Source: Pontibacter kalidii
GTDB taxonomy: Bacteria > Bacteroidota > Bacteroidia > Cytophagales > Hymenobacteraceae
Assembly: GCF_026278245.1 (NCBI RefSeq)
Contig: NZ_CP111079.1
Location: 1,800,501 to 1,864,500 of the forward strand
Reading direction: 5' to 3'
DNA length: 64,000 nucleotides
Shown here: in pieces, positions 43,411 through 53,279 of the stretch
How positions within the stretch are numbered: position 1 is the first letter of the stretch
How the letters are laid out: the number at the start of each line of letters is the position of its first letter
Position numbers and translations under genes: made by a program
Notes under the pieces: generated by a model
What the model was told of the DNA's origin: nothing
Databases searched by the model: none
Seen by the model: the letters and a program-made list of their open reading frames with translations, nothing else

Positions 43411-46158
43411 CTAGAAAATATCGAGCTGTCTCTTCTCCTTCAGCGCCTTCTTCGCCTTGTCAGCCTCTACATCAATTTCTACGGTTTCGGCATCCAGAGG
43501 TTGGGTGCCGCTTGCCTTCGCCGCCTCCTCTGCCAGTTCCTTCAGCTGGGAGGGCAAGGCCACCGGCTCTTTCTTGGCGGCTTTTTTAGCCTTCGGCTTC
43601 TCTTCCTCCGGTTGCTCCACCTCAAGCATCTTCGGTAAATCCACCTCAAAAATCTTGTAGTAGTTGAGCTTATTACCCAATGCCTTCCAGCCTTTTACGT
43701 CGATGAACTCATTCAGCAGCAGCTTCTCCGCCTCGCGCTCACCGCGTATAGAACGCTTGAACTTGATGTTGGCCAGCGGCGCAGGATGCGTGGACACAGC
43801 TTCCAGCCTGGAGTTCTTCGTCTCGGGAATAAAGAAGAAGCGCTTGCCTATTGTCGTTGTTTCTACCTTGAAACGCTTTACGTAGTAGGTTTTATTATCG
43901 CCCTCGTAGTAGATGGCCGAAATCACCAGCTCCGGATCAAACTTCTGCAGCACTTTCAGCTTCTCCACAGTATAGTGGTTGGCCAGGTCAAACGACGTCA
44001 GTTCATAGGTGCCGTCTTCATATACGGCAAGTATGGAGTCATCGGTATTGAAGGAGCCCAAGTAGCGACCACGTCCTTCGGTGTTCAGCCTTCCGATCAC
44101 CTCGTCGTAGTAGATTTCGCGGCCACCTAATGTGGACTCGCCCAGGCTCTTCTGCACTACCTTCTTCACAGGGTACTTCGTCACGATATTACCGTTAGAG
44201 CCCTTGCCTTTGATCATCAGCTCCGCAAAATCAAAGTCGAACACCTTATTTCGGGCCGATGCATTTGGCGAGAGCGTAAGCGTAACCACCTCCGACTCAG
44301 AGTTCGGATTAGCGGTGAGGTAATGCACCTTCGAGCCTTTGTTGCCCTTGGTCAGATCGTACTCCTTATCGCGGGTGATGGACTTCACAGAGAAGCGCTT
44401 GGCATAGGATACGCCCGACTTACCATCCAGGTAAATCATGTTGTAGACCATGTGCTCGTCGTTCTTATTGTACACACCGGCAAGTATGATGTCCTTGCCC
44501 ACAAAGGTTTTCTCGGCCACCTTCGTTACCATGAACTTACCATCCTTGCGGAACACGATGATGTCGTCCATGTCGGAGCAGTCGCACACAAATTCATCTT
44601 TGCGCAGGCTGGTGCCGATAAAGCCGTCCTTAGCGTTCATGTACAGCTTCTGATTGGCGATGGCCACGTTCTGCGCGTTGATCACATCGAAGGTTTTCAC
44701 CTGCGTACGGCGGTCCTTGCCCTGCCCATACTTCTTCAGCAGCCCCTCAAAGTATGAAATGGAGTAGCGGATCAGGTTGGCCAGGTTATCGTCCACCTCA
44801 GCCATCTCCTCCTCCAGCTTATTGATATACTCATCTGCCTTAAAGGAGTCATACTTGGAGATGCGCTTGATCTTGATCTCGGTCAGGCGAACGATATCCT
44901 CCTCGCTCACTTCGCGGCGCAGCAGGTGCTTGTAGGGGTCCAGGCCCCTGTCGATGGCGTTCAGTACCGCCTCCCAGGTCTCGCACTCTTCAATATCGCG
45001 GTAAATGCGGTTCTCGATAAAGATCTTCTCCAGTGAAGAGTAGTGCCATTTGTCCTCCAGCTCCCCTTTGCGGATCTCCAGCTCCCGCTTCAGCAAATCC
45101 ACTGTTTTGAAAGTAGAGATACGTAGCAGCTCGTTCACATCCATGAAGTGCGGCTTATCATCGATTATCACACAGGCATTGGGCGAGATCGCTACCTCGC
45201 AGTCAGTGAAGGCGTAAAGCGCGTCCATGGTCAGGTCCGGCGATACACCGGCTGGCAGGTGCACCTGTATCTCCACGTCCGCAGCGGTGTTGTCCACCAC
45301 CTTCTTGATCTTGATCTTGTTGTTCTCGCTGGCTTTTACGATCGACTCCATCAATCCGGTTGTCGTGATGCCGTAGGGTACATCCCGGATGATGAGCATG
45401 GTCTTGTCCACCTTCTCGATCGTGGCGCGCACACGGATCCTGCCGCCGCGCTGGCCACCGTTATAGTTCGTCACATCTACCTGGCCACCGGTCAGGAAGT
45501 CTGGCAGCAGGTTGGTGCTACGGCCTTTGAGCACATCAATAGAGGCTTTGAGCAGCTCCTTGAAGTTGTGCGGCATGATCTTCGTGGACAAGCCCACGGC
45601 AATACCCTCCACACCCTGCGCCAGCAAGAGCGGGAACTTTACAGGCAGTGTTACCGGCTCGTTCTTGCGGCCGTCGTAGCTTAGCTGCCACTGAGTTGTC
45701 TGCGGGTTAAACACCACGTCCAGCGCAAACTTGGAGAGGCGCGCCTCAATGTATCGGGCCGCCGCCGCGCTGTCTCCGGTGCGCACATCACCCCAGTTAC
45801 CCTGCGTCTCTATCAGCAGGTCCTTCTGGCCCAGGTTCACCATCGCATCACCAATCGAGGCGTCTCCGTGCGGGTGATACTGCATGGTCTGTCCGATGAC
45901 GTTGGCCACCTTGTTAAAGCGGCCGTCGTCCATCTCGCGCATGGCGTGCAGAATGCGACGCTGCACCGGCTTAAGGCCGTCCTCGATGGCTGGCACCGCA
46001 CGCTCCAGAATAACATAAGAAGCATAGTCGAGGAACCAGTTTTCATAGAGGCCGGATACGGGCGTGACGTTATGGATGATTTCCTCTCCGTCCGTAAACT
46101 CTACCTCCAGCGCCTCGTTTTGGTCTAATTCTTCGTTGTTCAACTCGTCGTTATGCAT
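43411..46158 (-). CDS. parC: DNA topoisomerase IV subunit A
   Basis: 915 residues, type IIA topoisomerase breakage-reunion subunit that decatenates daughter chromosomes with ParE. Key parts are the DNA-gate region [26 protein letters not shown] (the quinolone-resistance region, residues ~95-107, with Ala-Ser at the usual Ser/Asp sites), the catalytic Tyr136 in [12 protein letters not shown], and a beta-pinwheel C-terminal domain. A lysine-rich tail follows. It overlaps parE by 8 bp. The parE-parC order and Bacteroidota-type N terminus favour ParC over GyrA. Confidence 0.93.
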   Translation of the reverse strand: MHNDELNNEELDQNEALEVEFTDGEEIIHNVTPVSGLYENWFLDYASYVILERAVPAIEDGLKPVQRRILHAMREMDDGRFNKVANVIGQTMQYHPHGDASIGDAMVNLGQKDLLIETQGNWGDVRTGDSAAAARYIEARLSKFALDVVFNPQTTQWQLSYDGRKNEPVTLPVKFPLLLAQGVEGIAVGLSTKIMPHNFKELLKASIDVLKGRSTNLLPDFLTGGQVDVTNYNGGQRGGRIRVRATIEKVDKTMLIIRDVPYGITTTGLMESIVKASENNKIKIKKVVDNTAADVEIQVHLPAGVSPDLTMDALYAFTDCEVAISPNACVIIDDKPHFMDVNELLRISTFKTVDLLKRELEIRKGELEDKWHYSSLEKIFIENRIYRDIEECETWEAVLNAIDRGLDPYKHLLRREVSEEDIVRLTEIKIKRISKYDSFKADEYINKLEEEMAEVDDNLANLIRYSISYFEGLLKKYGQGKDRRTQVKTFDVINAQNVAIANQKLYMNAKDGFIGTSLRKDEFVCDCSDMDDIIVFRKDGKFMVTKVAEKTFVGKDIILAGVYNKNDEHMVYNMIYLDGKSGVSYAKRFSVKSITRDKEYDLTKGNKGSKVHYLTANPNSESEVVTLTLSPNASARNKVFDFDFAELMIKGKGSNGNIVTKYPVKKVVQKSLGESTLGGREIYYDEVIGRLNTEGRGRYLGSFNTDDSILAVYEDGTYELTSFDLANHYTVEKLKVLQKFDPELVISAIYYEGDNKTYYVKRFKVETTTIGKRFFFIPETKNSRLEAVSTHPAPLANIKFKRSIRGEREAEKLLLNEFIDVKGWKALGNKLNYYKIFEVDLPKMLEVEQPEEEKPKAKKAAKKEPVALPSQLKELAEEAAKASGTQPLDAETVEIDVEADKAKKALKEKRQLDIF

Positions 46159-48013
46159 ATACTTCCTCTACTATATCTTTTTCAATCTTCAGGTTCTCGA
46201 TGATGAATTGCTGACGGTCAGGTGTGTTCTTGCCCATGTAGTAATTCAGCATCTTCTGTATGGTAGTATCCTTCTGCAGGATCACCGGCTTCAGTTTGAT
46301 GTTCTCGCCGATAAACTTTCCGAACTCATCTGGGGAAATCTCACCCAAGCCCTTAAAGCGGGTAATCTCCGGCTTCTTGCCAAGCTTGTTGATGGCCTCC
46401 TGCTTCTCGGTCTCGTTGTAGCAATAGATCGTTTCCTTCTTGTTGCGCACCCGGAAAAGCGGCGTCTCCAGTATAAACACGTGCCCGTTGCGCACCAGGT
46501 CCGGGAAGAACTGCAGGAAGAAGGTGAGCAGCAGCAGGCGGATGTGCATGCCGTCCACGTCGGCGTCGGTAGCGATCACCACGCGGTTGTAGCGCAGGTT
46601 CTCCAGCCCTTCCTCAATGTTAAGGGCGTGCTGCAGCAGGTTAAACTCCTCGTTCTCGTACACCACCTTCTTTTTCATGCCATAGCAATTGAGCGGCTTG
46701 CCACGCAAACTGAACACCGCCTCCACATCCACGTTGCGCGATTTGGTGATGGACCCGCTTGCCGAGTCACCCTCGGTGATGAAAAGCGTAGAAAGCAGAG
46801 CATTCTCATGCTTGTCCTCATTGAAGTGCAGGCGGCAATCGCGGAGCTTGCGGTTGTGCAGGTTGGCTTTCTTGGCGCGCTGGTTGGCCAGTTTCTTCAC
46901 GCCGGCCATATCTTTGCGCTCGCGCTCGCTCTGCTCAATTCGCTTTTTCAGCGCCTCGGCCGTGGAGGGGTTCTTGTGCAGGTAATTGTCCAGGTGCTCC
47001 TTCACAAAATCATTGATGAAAGCACGCACGGCAGGCCCGTCCGGCCCCATCTCTATGGAGCCCAGCTTAGTTTTGGTCTGCGACTCAAACACCGGCTCCT
47101 GCACACGGATGGAGATAGCACCTATGATAGAGCCACGGATGTCGGTGGCGTCATAGTCTTTCTTATAGAAATCGCGCACCGTTTTCACCACCGCCTCGCG
47201 GAAAGCCGCCAGGTGCGTACCGCCCATGGTGGTGTACTGGCCGTTCACGAAAGAGTAGTACTCCTCGCCATACTCGTTCCCGTGGGTCAGGGCCAGCTCG
47301 ATATCCTCTCCTTTCAGGTGGATGATCGAGTAGCGCATGCTTTCCTCATCCGCCTTGTTGCGGAGCAGGTCCAGCAGGCCGTTCTCGGAGTAGAATTTCT
47401 TGCCGTTGAAGTTGATCGTAAGCCCGGCATTCAGGTACACGTAGTTCCAGATCTGCTTCTCCAGGTAATCGGGGTTGAACTGGAAGTTCTTGAAGATGGT
47501 GTCGTCCGGCGTGAAGGTGGTCAGCGTACCGTTCCGCTGGGTTGACTCCTGTACCTCAAAGTCCTCCACGAGCACGCCCTTCTCAAACTCGGCGGCCTTC
47601 ATCTTGCCGTCGCGCACTGACTGTATGCGGAAGTGGCTGGAGAGGGCGTTCACCGCTTTGGTACCCACACCGTTCAGACCAACCGATTTCTGGAAAGCCT
47701 TGCTGTCATACTTACCGCCAGTGTTGATCTTGCTCACGCAATCGATCACCTTGCCCAGCGGAATACCGCGGCCGTAGTCGCGCACCTGCACCCTGTGGTC
47801 GGATATCTTCACCTCGATGGTCTTACCGAAACCCATCACGTGCTCGTCGATGGAGTTGTCGATTACCTCTTTTACCAAAATGTAAATGCCGTCGTCTGCC
47901 GAAGATCCGTCACCGAGCTTGCCAATGTACATACCGGGACGAAGCCTAATGTGCTCGCGCGGTTCAAGGGAGCGGATGCTGTCTTCGTCGTAATTATGCT
48001 CTAACTCTGCCAT
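46151..48013 (-). CDS. parE: DNA topoisomerase IV subunit B
   Basis: 620 residues, the ATPase subunit of topoisomerase IV. The GHKL ATPase domain has [15 protein letters not shown] and the nucleotide-binding DYGRGIPLG. The Toprim domain has [24 protein letters not shown] and [12 protein letters not shown]. It ends near the parC start and overlaps it by 8 bp, so the two are translationally coupled. ATG at 48013. The 350 bp before it belongs to the divergent intergenic region. Confidence 0.94.
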   Translation of the reverse strand: MAELEHNYDEDSIRSLEPREHIRLRPGMYIGKLGDGSSADDGIYILVKEVIDNSIDEHVMGFGKTIEVKISDHRVQVRDYGRGIPLGKVIDCVSKINTGGKYDSKAFQKSVGLNGVGTKAVNALSSHFRIQSVRDGKMKAAEFEKGVLVEDFEVQESTQRNGTLTTFTPDDTIFKNFQFNPDYLEKQIWNYVYLNAGLTINFNGKKFYSENGLLDLLRNKADEESMRYSIIHLKGEDIELALTHGNEYGEEYYSFVNGQYTTMGGTHLAAFREAVVKTVRDFYKKDYDATDIRGSIIGAISIRVQEPVFESQTKTKLGSIEMGPDGPAVRAFINDFVKEHLDNYLHKNPSTAEALKKRIEQSERERKDMAGVKKLANQRAKKANLHNRKLRDCRLHFNEDKHENALLSTLFITEGDSASGSITKSRNVDVEAVFSLRGKPLNCYGMKKKVVYENEEFNLLQHALNIEEGLENLRYNRVVIATDADVDGMHIRLLLLTFFLQFFPDLVRNGHVFILETPLFRVRNKKETIYCYNETEKQEAINKLGKKPEITRFKGLGEISPDEFGKFIGENIKLKPVILQKDTTIQKMLNYYMGKNTPDRQQFIIENLKIEKDIVEEVYA

Positions 48014-48363
48014 TCTGTAAGCGTAAGTGTAGTTTGATGGGTAATATCACCGCGAAAGATAGGAAAATATAGAAGACCAGATGCAACTGAATAGTTCCTA
48101 CCCGAGGCTAAAATTAAGAAGTCTTTCTCTGTTTTACTAATCTTCTTAGTCAAATCAGCTCTCCTAGATACCGGTTACTTCTTCCTAACAGTATAATTCT
48201 AGAGCTGGTTCAGCAAACCGGGAGTATTTGCACACTTTTTATACTAACTTTGTTAGCAATCTTATATATTAATAATTATATGCTTTAACGCATAACATTT
48301 GCTTATTTTTGAGTGGCAAAAGTAGGGGTTGACAAGAGAAATCAAATGATATGGACAGGTTAA
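48014..48363. other. Divergent intergenic region, parE / AI-2E transporter
   Basis: 350 bp, AT-rich, no gene. On the plus strand TAACTTTG at 48245-48252 is a -7 box for the transporter gene; a TTTG lies 14 bp upstream, shorter than the usual spacing. On the minus strand TATCTTTC near 48056-48063 is a partial -7 match for parE. Confidence 0.5.
48245..48252 (+). promoter_or_regulatory. Putative -7 box for the AI-2E-family gene
   Basis: TAACTTTG, 112 bp before the ATG at 48364. Confidence 0.45.
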
Positions 48364-49503
48364 ATGGAAATTAAGCTACCAACATACTTTAAATACACCG
48401 TTATACTTTTGGGTTTGATCCTGCTGATTTACGCTTTGCAGCAGTTCAAGGCCGTTTTGATGCCGCTGGCTTTCGGGCTGCTGTTCGCGCTGCTGCTGCT
48501 GCCCCTTACCCGCGACCTGGAGCATAAGCTGCGCTTCCCCAGGCCCCTGGCCATTTTCACCAGCATCCTGCTGGTGATCGTTATCCTAAGCCTGGTGGTC
48601 TGGTTTCTATCCATGCAGCTGGTTAGCCTTACCTCCGAGCTCGATTCCATCGGCAAAAACATGCAGAAGCTCATACTGAAGGGGCAGGCCTTCTTTGTAA
48701 CAAACTTCGGCATCGCGCCACCAAACAAATCGGAGCTCATTCAGAATGCCATCGGCGGGTTGCAGGATTTCACCACCACGTTCCTGGGCAGCACCATCTC
48801 CATTACTACAGGCGCCATCACCATCCTGACCCTGGTGCCCATCTTCGTTTTCCTGCTGCTCTACTACCGCGACCACCTGGAGCAGTTTATGTTCAAGTTC
48901 GTAGCCAAGGACAAGCGCAGCGGCGTGATCCAGACCGTGACCAACATTCAACATGTGGTGCAGAGCTATATTTCGGGGCTGATGATCGTGATTGTGGTGG
49001 TGGCGCTGCTCAACTCGGCGGGCCTGCTCATACTGGGGGTAAAGTATGCCGTCTTCTTCGGTGTGTTCGCCTCCATACTGACCATTATCCCCTACATCGG
49101 TATACTTATTGGGGCCTCGCTGCCGGCCTTGTTTACCCTGGCAACCACCGGAAACCTGCTGGATGCCGTGCTGGTAGTGATCGTTTTCATGTTCGTGCAG
49201 TTCCTGGAGGGTAACTTTATCACGCCATTCGTAGTGGGATCAAAGGTGAGCCTGAATCCTTTTGCGGCTATACTTGCCCTGTTGGTGGGCGGTGAGATCT
49301 GGGGCGCTGCCGGCATGATCCTTTCCATTCCGATGATTGCCATGATGAAGGTGATCTTTGATGTCTATGAGCCACTGCAGCCGATCGGATTCCTGATGGC
49401 GGACATGGACGAGCTGAAACCTAAGAAGAAAGGACGGGTGCGCAACTGGTTCGAAGAGATCGTGAATGGCATCTGGCGTGGTAAAAAAGACGTGAATGAT
49501 TAA
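48364..49503 (+). CDS. AI-2E family transporter (PerM/YdiK-like)
   Basis: 379 residues with about eight membrane helices (LLGLILLIYALQQFKAVLMPLAFGLLFALLLLPL; LTLVPIFVFLLLYYRD; VIVVVALLNSAGLLILGVKYAVFFGVFASILTIIPYIGILIGASLPA). The PYIGILIGA motif in the fifth/sixth helix is the hallmark of the PF01594 family. Members have been linked to quorum-signal export and to Na+/H+ exchange, so the substrate is not settled. It ends 15 bp before a nuclease gene on the same strand, so the two may be co-transcribed. Confidence 0.9.
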   Translation: MEIKLPTYFKYTVILLGLILLIYALQQFKAVLMPLAFGLLFALLLLPLTRDLEHKLRFPRPLAIFTSILLVIVILSLVVWFLSMQLVSLTSELDSIGKNMQKLILKGQAFFVTNFGIAPPNKSELIQNAIGGLQDFTTTFLGSTISITTGAITILTLVPIFVFLLLYYRDHLEQFMFKFVAKDKRSGVIQTVTNIQHVVQSYISGLMIVIVVVALLNSAGLLILGVKYAVFFGVFASILTIIPYIGILIGASLPALFTLATTGNLLDAVLVVIVFMFVQFLEGNFITPFVVGSKVSLNPFAAILALLVGGEIWGAAGMILSIPMIAMMKVIFDVYEPLQPIGFLMADMDELKPKKKGRVRNWFEEIVNGIWRGKKDVND

Positions 49504-49518
49504 TGTTGCTAACCTGAT

Positions 49519-51051
49519 TTGCCGTTATATAGCAATAGAAGCGATTTGAAACGGATTACTAATAATTTTGGTTTAGAAGATGGGGCTGCAGCTAATGCCT
49601 CGCCCCCCGAAGCACAGGACCTAAACCAGAGCAACTTGTACGCGATAGTAGATATTGAGACAACCGGTGGCCAGCCCCACCAGGACAAGATCACCGAGAT
49701 TGCCATTTTTATACATGACGGGGAGAAGATCGTAGACAAATACCACACGCTCATTAACCCAGAGCGCCCCATCCCCTACTTCATCACCCAGCTTACGGGC
49801 ATTAAAGACGACATGGTGCAGGACGCACCCAGGTTTTACGAGGTAGCCAAAGAGATTGTGGAGTTCACCGAAGGGAAGGTTTTCGTGGCCCACAATGTGC
49901 GCTTCGACTACTCTTTTATGAAAAAGGAGTTTGCCGACCTCGGCTTTACTTTTCAGCGCAAGACGCTCTGCACCGTGCGCCTGAGCCGCTCCCTGATGCC
50001 CGGGCTGCCCTCCTATAGCCTGGGCAAACTCTGCCAAAGTATAGACATCCCCCTGAGTCAGCGCCACCGTGCCATTGGCGATGCCGAGGCCACGGCTATC
50101 CTTTTCGACAGGCTGATAAAAATAAACCGCCCGGTGGTGGACGGCAACATGAACATGGCCGCCGAGCACACCACGCAGGTGCTGAAGCAGGAGATAAAAA
50201 CCTCGCTGCTGCCACCCGCCATCAGCAAGGAGAAAGTGGATGCCCTGCCCATGGTGCCGGGTGTATACTATTTCTATAACGAGGCGGGCGAGGTAATCTA
50301 TGTCGGCAAAAGCATCAACATCAAGAAGCGCATCATCCAGCACTTCAACATCGATTACAAAACGCGCAAGTCGTTGGACTTTAAGAACAGCATCGCCGAC
50401 ATCACCTATGAGCTGATGGGTAATGAATTGGTGTCGCTGCTGTTTGAGTCGGCAGAGATAAAGCGCATGAAGCCGCACTACAACCGCCAACAGCGCCGCA
50501 GCGTGTTTAACACCGGTATTTATGTGTATGAGGATGCCAGCGGTTACAAGCGCCTGACCTACAGTAGTGTGGATAAAGCCGACAACGTCAGCATGACGCC
50601 GATCATCGCGCTCTCGAACCACTTCAAGGCGAAGGGTTTCCTGTTCCATAAAGTGGCCAAGTTTAACCTGTGCCAGAAGCTCTGCGACCTGTATAAGACC
50701 AACGGCGCCTGCTTTGATTACCAGGTGCACCAATGCAGCGGCGCCTGTATCGGCAAGGAGAGCCCCGAGGAGTACAACAAGCGCGTGGAAGAGGCCATCG
50801 AGTCGTTTACCTACGAGCACAACAGCTTTGTGATTCTTGGCAAAGGCCGCGAGCCCGGCGAGCGCTCAGTGGTGGTGGTGGAGCACGGTACTTACCTCGG
50901 CTTCGGCTTTGTGGATGATACCTTCTCGGCCAGCAACCTGCAGGAATTCAAAGGGGCCGTACAGCGCTACAACGACAACAAGGACGTGCAGCAGATTATC
51001 CGCAATTACATGCGCGGCAAGCACAAGGATAAGGTGCTGGTGTTCGATTAA
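49519..51051 (+). CDS. DnaQ-like exonuclease fused to UvrC-type GIY-YIG nuclease
   Basis: 510 residues. Residues ~42-205 are a DEDDh 3'-5' exonuclease: VDIETTGGQPHQDKI (ExoI), HNVRFDYSFMKK (ExoII) and HRAIGDAEATA (ExoIII). Residues ~246-330 are a GIY-YIG domain as in UvrC or Cho (VPGVYYFYNEAGEVIYVGKSINIKKRI). A Cys cluster follows (FNLCQKLCDLYKTNGACFDYQVHQCSGAC). Such DnaQ-UvrC fusions act in DNA repair, cutting near lesions. No ATG precedes the exonuclease motif: the only starts are TTG at 49519 or TTG at 49546. Confidence 0.88.
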   Translation: MPLYSNRSDLKRITNNFGLEDGAAANASPPEAQDLNQSNLYAIVDIETTGGQPHQDKITEIAIFIHDGEKIVDKYHTLINPERPIPYFITQLTGIKDDMVQDAPRFYEVAKEIVEFTEGKVFVAHNVRFDYSFMKKEFADLGFTFQRKTLCTVRLSRSLMPGLPSYSLGKLCQSIDIPLSQRHRAIGDAEATAILFDRLIKINRPVVDGNMNMAAEHTTQVLKQEIKTSLLPPAISKEKVDALPMVPGVYYFYNEAGEVIYVGKSINIKKRIIQHFNIDYKTRKSLDFKNSIADITYELMGNELVSLLFESAEIKRMKPHYNRQQRRSVFNTGIYVYEDASGYKRLTYSSVDKADNVSMTPIIALSNHFKAKGFLFHKVAKFNLCQKLCDLYKTNGACFDYQVHQCSGACIGKESPEEYNKRVEEAIESFTYEHNSFVILGKGREPGERSVVVVEHGTYLGFGFVDDTFSASNLQEFKGAVQRYNDNKDVQQIIRNYMRGKHKDKVLVFD

Positions 51052-51059
51052 GTTGCCGC

Positions 51060-51090
51060 TGCTGTAAAAGCAGGGTTTGCTTTTACAGCA
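51060..51090 (+). terminator. Hairpin after the DnaQ-GIY-YIG gene
   Basis: TGCTGTAAAAGC (51060-51071) and GCTTTTACAGCA (51079-51090) form a perfect 12 bp stem with a 7 nt loop. The following run is A-rich rather than T-rich, so termination strength is uncertain. Confidence 0.6.
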
Positions 51091-51184
51091 AAACCTCCTA
51101 ACTTCAAGTCGCTAAAGTATAAGCATATTAGGGGCCATGCCTTCTGGTACACCTTATGATTAACCATTATTTAAGAATAATTCT

Positions 51185-52261
51185 GTGAACGAAACAAAAA
51201 CAAGATTCAGACCGGGCGTACTGTTCGGCGACGAAGTGACAGAGCTGTTTAAGTATGCGAATGAGAACAACTTCGCGCTTCCTGCCGTGAACGTGATCGG
51301 CACCAACTCTATAAACGCGGTGCTGGAGACGGCCAAGGCCGTAAACTCACCTGTTATCATCCAGTTCTCTCATGGCGGCGCGCAGTTCTTCGCTGGTAAG
51401 GGCCTGAGCAACGATAGCCAGAAGGCCGCTATCGCTGGTGCCATCTCCGGCGCGCAGCACGTGCACCTGATGGCGGAGGCATATGGTGTGCCTGTAGTGC
51501 TGCACACCGACCACGCCGCTAAAAAACTGCTCCCCTGGATTGATGGTCTGCTGGACGCCGGCGAGAAATTCTACGCGCAGCACGGCAAGCCACTGTACAG
51601 CTCGCACATGCTGGACCTTTCTGAGGAAGAGATCCAAGAGAATATTGAGACCTGCGCCAGCTACTTCAGGCGCATGAACAAATTGGGCATGACCGTGGAG
51701 ATTGAGCTAGGCGTAACCGGCGGCGAGGAAGATGGCGTGGACAATACAGGCGTGGACAGCTCCCGACTGTACACACAGCCGGATGAAGTGGCCTATGCCT
51801 ACGAGGAGCTGAACAAAGTAAGCTCTCGCTTCACGATAGCGGCTGCCTTTGGAAACGTGCACGGCGTGTACAAGCCAGGAAACGTAGAACTGCGCCCTGA
51901 TATCCTGAAAAACTCTCAGGACTACATCCAGGAGAAATTCGGCACAGGCCCTAACCCGGTGCACTTCGTATTCCATGGCGGCTCCGGCTCTGAGAAGCAC
52001 CAAATTAAGGAGGCGATCGAGTACGGCGCTATCAAAATGAACATCGACACGGACATGCAGTGGGCGTTCTGGGAAGGTATCCGCGACTACTACGAAGGGA
52101 AGAAAGGCTACCTGCAAAGCCAGATCGGCAGCCCGGACGGAGAGGATTCGCCAAACAAAAAGTACTACGACCCACGCGTATGGCTGCGCGAAGGCGAGAA
52201 AACGTTTATTGCTCGTTTGAAGGAGGCCTTCACAGACCTGAACGCGAACAACCGCAATTAA
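51185..52261 (+). CDS. fbaA: Class II fructose-bisphosphate aldolase
   Basis: 358 residues, E. coli-like class IIA aldolase: zinc-dependent cleavage of fructose 1,6-bisphosphate. Motifs are QFSHGGAQFFAGKG, LHTDHAAKKLLPWIDGLLDAGEKFY with zinc His, TVEIELGVTGGEEDGVD, NVHGVYKPGNVELRP and VFHGGSGSEKHQIKEAI. The cysteine next to the zinc-site HTDH is alanine here, as in related sequences. The start is GTG at 51185; no in-frame ATG lies nearby. A very strong terminator follows the stop. Monocistronic. Confidence 0.97.
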   Translation: MNETKTRFRPGVLFGDEVTELFKYANENNFALPAVNVIGTNSINAVLETAKAVNSPVIIQFSHGGAQFFAGKGLSNDSQKAAIAGAISGAQHVHLMAEAYGVPVVLHTDHAAKKLLPWIDGLLDAGEKFYAQHGKPLYSSHMLDLSEEEIQENIETCASYFRRMNKLGMTVEIELGVTGGEEDGVDNTGVDSSRLYTQPDEVAYAYEELNKVSSRFTIAAAFGNVHGVYKPGNVELRPDILKNSQDYIQEKFGTGPNPVHFVFHGGSGSEKHQIKEAIEYGAIKMNIDTDMQWAFWEGIRDYYEGKKGYLQSQIGSPDGEDSPNKKYYDPRVWLREGEKTFIARLKEAFTDLNANNRN

Positions 52262-52270
52262 TACACTTAA

Positions 52271-52300
52271 AGTATGGCGAGGCGAAAACCTCGCCATACT
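52271..52300. terminator. Strong bidirectional terminator after fbaA
   Basis: AGTATGGCGAGG (52271-52282) and CCTCGCCATACT (52289-52300) form a perfect 12 bp stem with a 6 nt loop and a TTTTTT tail on the plus strand. The base of the stem is a variant of the window-wide motif (AAGTATG). It lies just before the stop of the convergent pfkB-like gene. Confidence 0.92.
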
Positions 52301-52303
52301 TTT

Positions 52304-53254
52304 TTATACCTGCTCCTTGTGCTCTATCAGCCACTGGTATATCCTGTCGGTGTCCTCTTTCCGGCAAAGCTCTGAGCCGGGTGTCATGGTGGCGGCGGTA
52401 CCGGCTGCCACGCCGTAGCGGACCACATCCTCCAAACTTTTACCATGGAGTAGGCCGAGCACCATTCCGGCCACCATACTATCGCCGGCGCCCACGGCAC
52501 TCTGCTGCGGCATGGTGGGCGGCACCACATACGTTATACCTTTAGGAGAAGCCAGCATGGCGCCGCGCGGCCCCAGCGACACCACCAGTACCTTGCACTT
52601 CCCCTCACCTAATACTTGCCTGGCAATCTCCTCCTGCTCCATGGCCGATATTTTCTCCCTGCCTGCCAATGCCGCCAGCTCACCCAGGTTTGGCTTCAGC
52701 AGGTACACGCCATCCCCTGCTGCCTTCATCAGCGCCGCTCCGGAGGTATCCACGATCAGCCTGAATTTCCTGCGGTGCGCCACCTCTGCCAGTTGCTCAT
52801 AAAAATCATCCGGAACGCCCGGCGAGAGGCTGCCGCTGGCCACCACATACTTCGGGGTTTTCTCCTCCGGGAGCTTCTCCAGATCATCCAGGCACTGCCG
52901 CCACTCCTGCTCATATACCTCGGGGCCGGGCATGCCGAAGCGGTACTGGTTACCGGAATTATCCTCCATCACCATCAGGTTTTCGCGTGTCCAGTTTTTG
53001 GTTTGGATTGCCCTGAAGTCCACGCCTTCTTCCTCCAGCAAACCACAGATCCGCTCCCCTGAGGGGCCACCCACTAGCATCCACGCACAAGAACTGCCGT
53101 CCAGCTTCTTCAGCGCCCGCGACACGTTAATGCCGCCTCCGCCAGGCTCATAAACAGGAGTTTCGCAGCGAAGCTTTTTCTCGGGCAGCACCTGCGCCAC
53201 ATGCGTGCTTTTATCCAGGGCGGGGTTCATGGTGATGGTGATGATTTCGCTCAT
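52304..53254 (-). CDS. pfkB: PfkB-family sugar-phosphate kinase (6-phosphofructokinase/hexose-phosphate kinase)
   Basis: 316 residues of the PfkB ribokinase fold: ITITMNPALDKSTHV and GGGGINVSRALKKL at the N terminus, SGSLSPGVPDDFY, and AVGAGDSMVAGMVLGLL, the anion-hole Asp motif. These features fit 6-phosphofructokinase II, 1-phosphofructokinase or tagatose-6-phosphate kinase; fructose 6-phosphate is the likely substrate given the GH65/PgmB/fba neighbourhood. ATG at 53254, 25 bp after the GH65 gene, so it is the last gene of this sugar operon. Confidence 0.85.
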   Translation of the reverse strand: MSEIITITMNPALDKSTHVAQVLPEKKLRCETPVYEPGGGGINVSRALKKLDGSSCAWMLVGGPSGERICGLLEEEGVDFRAIQTKNWTRENLMVMEDNSGNQYRFGMPGPEVYEQEWRQCLDDLEKLPEEKTPKYVVASGSLSPGVPDDFYEQLAEVAHRRKFRLIVDTSGAALMKAAGDGVYLLKPNLGELAALAGREKISAMEQEEIARQVLGEGKCKVLVVSLGPRGAMLASPKGITYVVPPTMPQQSAVGAGDSMVAGMVLGLLHGKSLEDVVRYGVAAGTAATMTPGSELCRKEDTDRIYQWLIEHKEQV

Positions 53255-53279
53255 AAGTATAAAAGAAAGTATAAGTTGC

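Noticed and set aside
46064..47545. A 493-codon open frame antisense to parE
   Set aside because: It is the complement of a well-supported topoisomerase gene; its composition is a shadow of the GC-rich codons, with no recognisable motif.
49621..50820. A 399-codon open frame antisense to the DnaQ-GIY-YIG gene
   Set aside because: The sense strand has complete exonuclease and GIY-YIG motifs, so this is a shadow frame.
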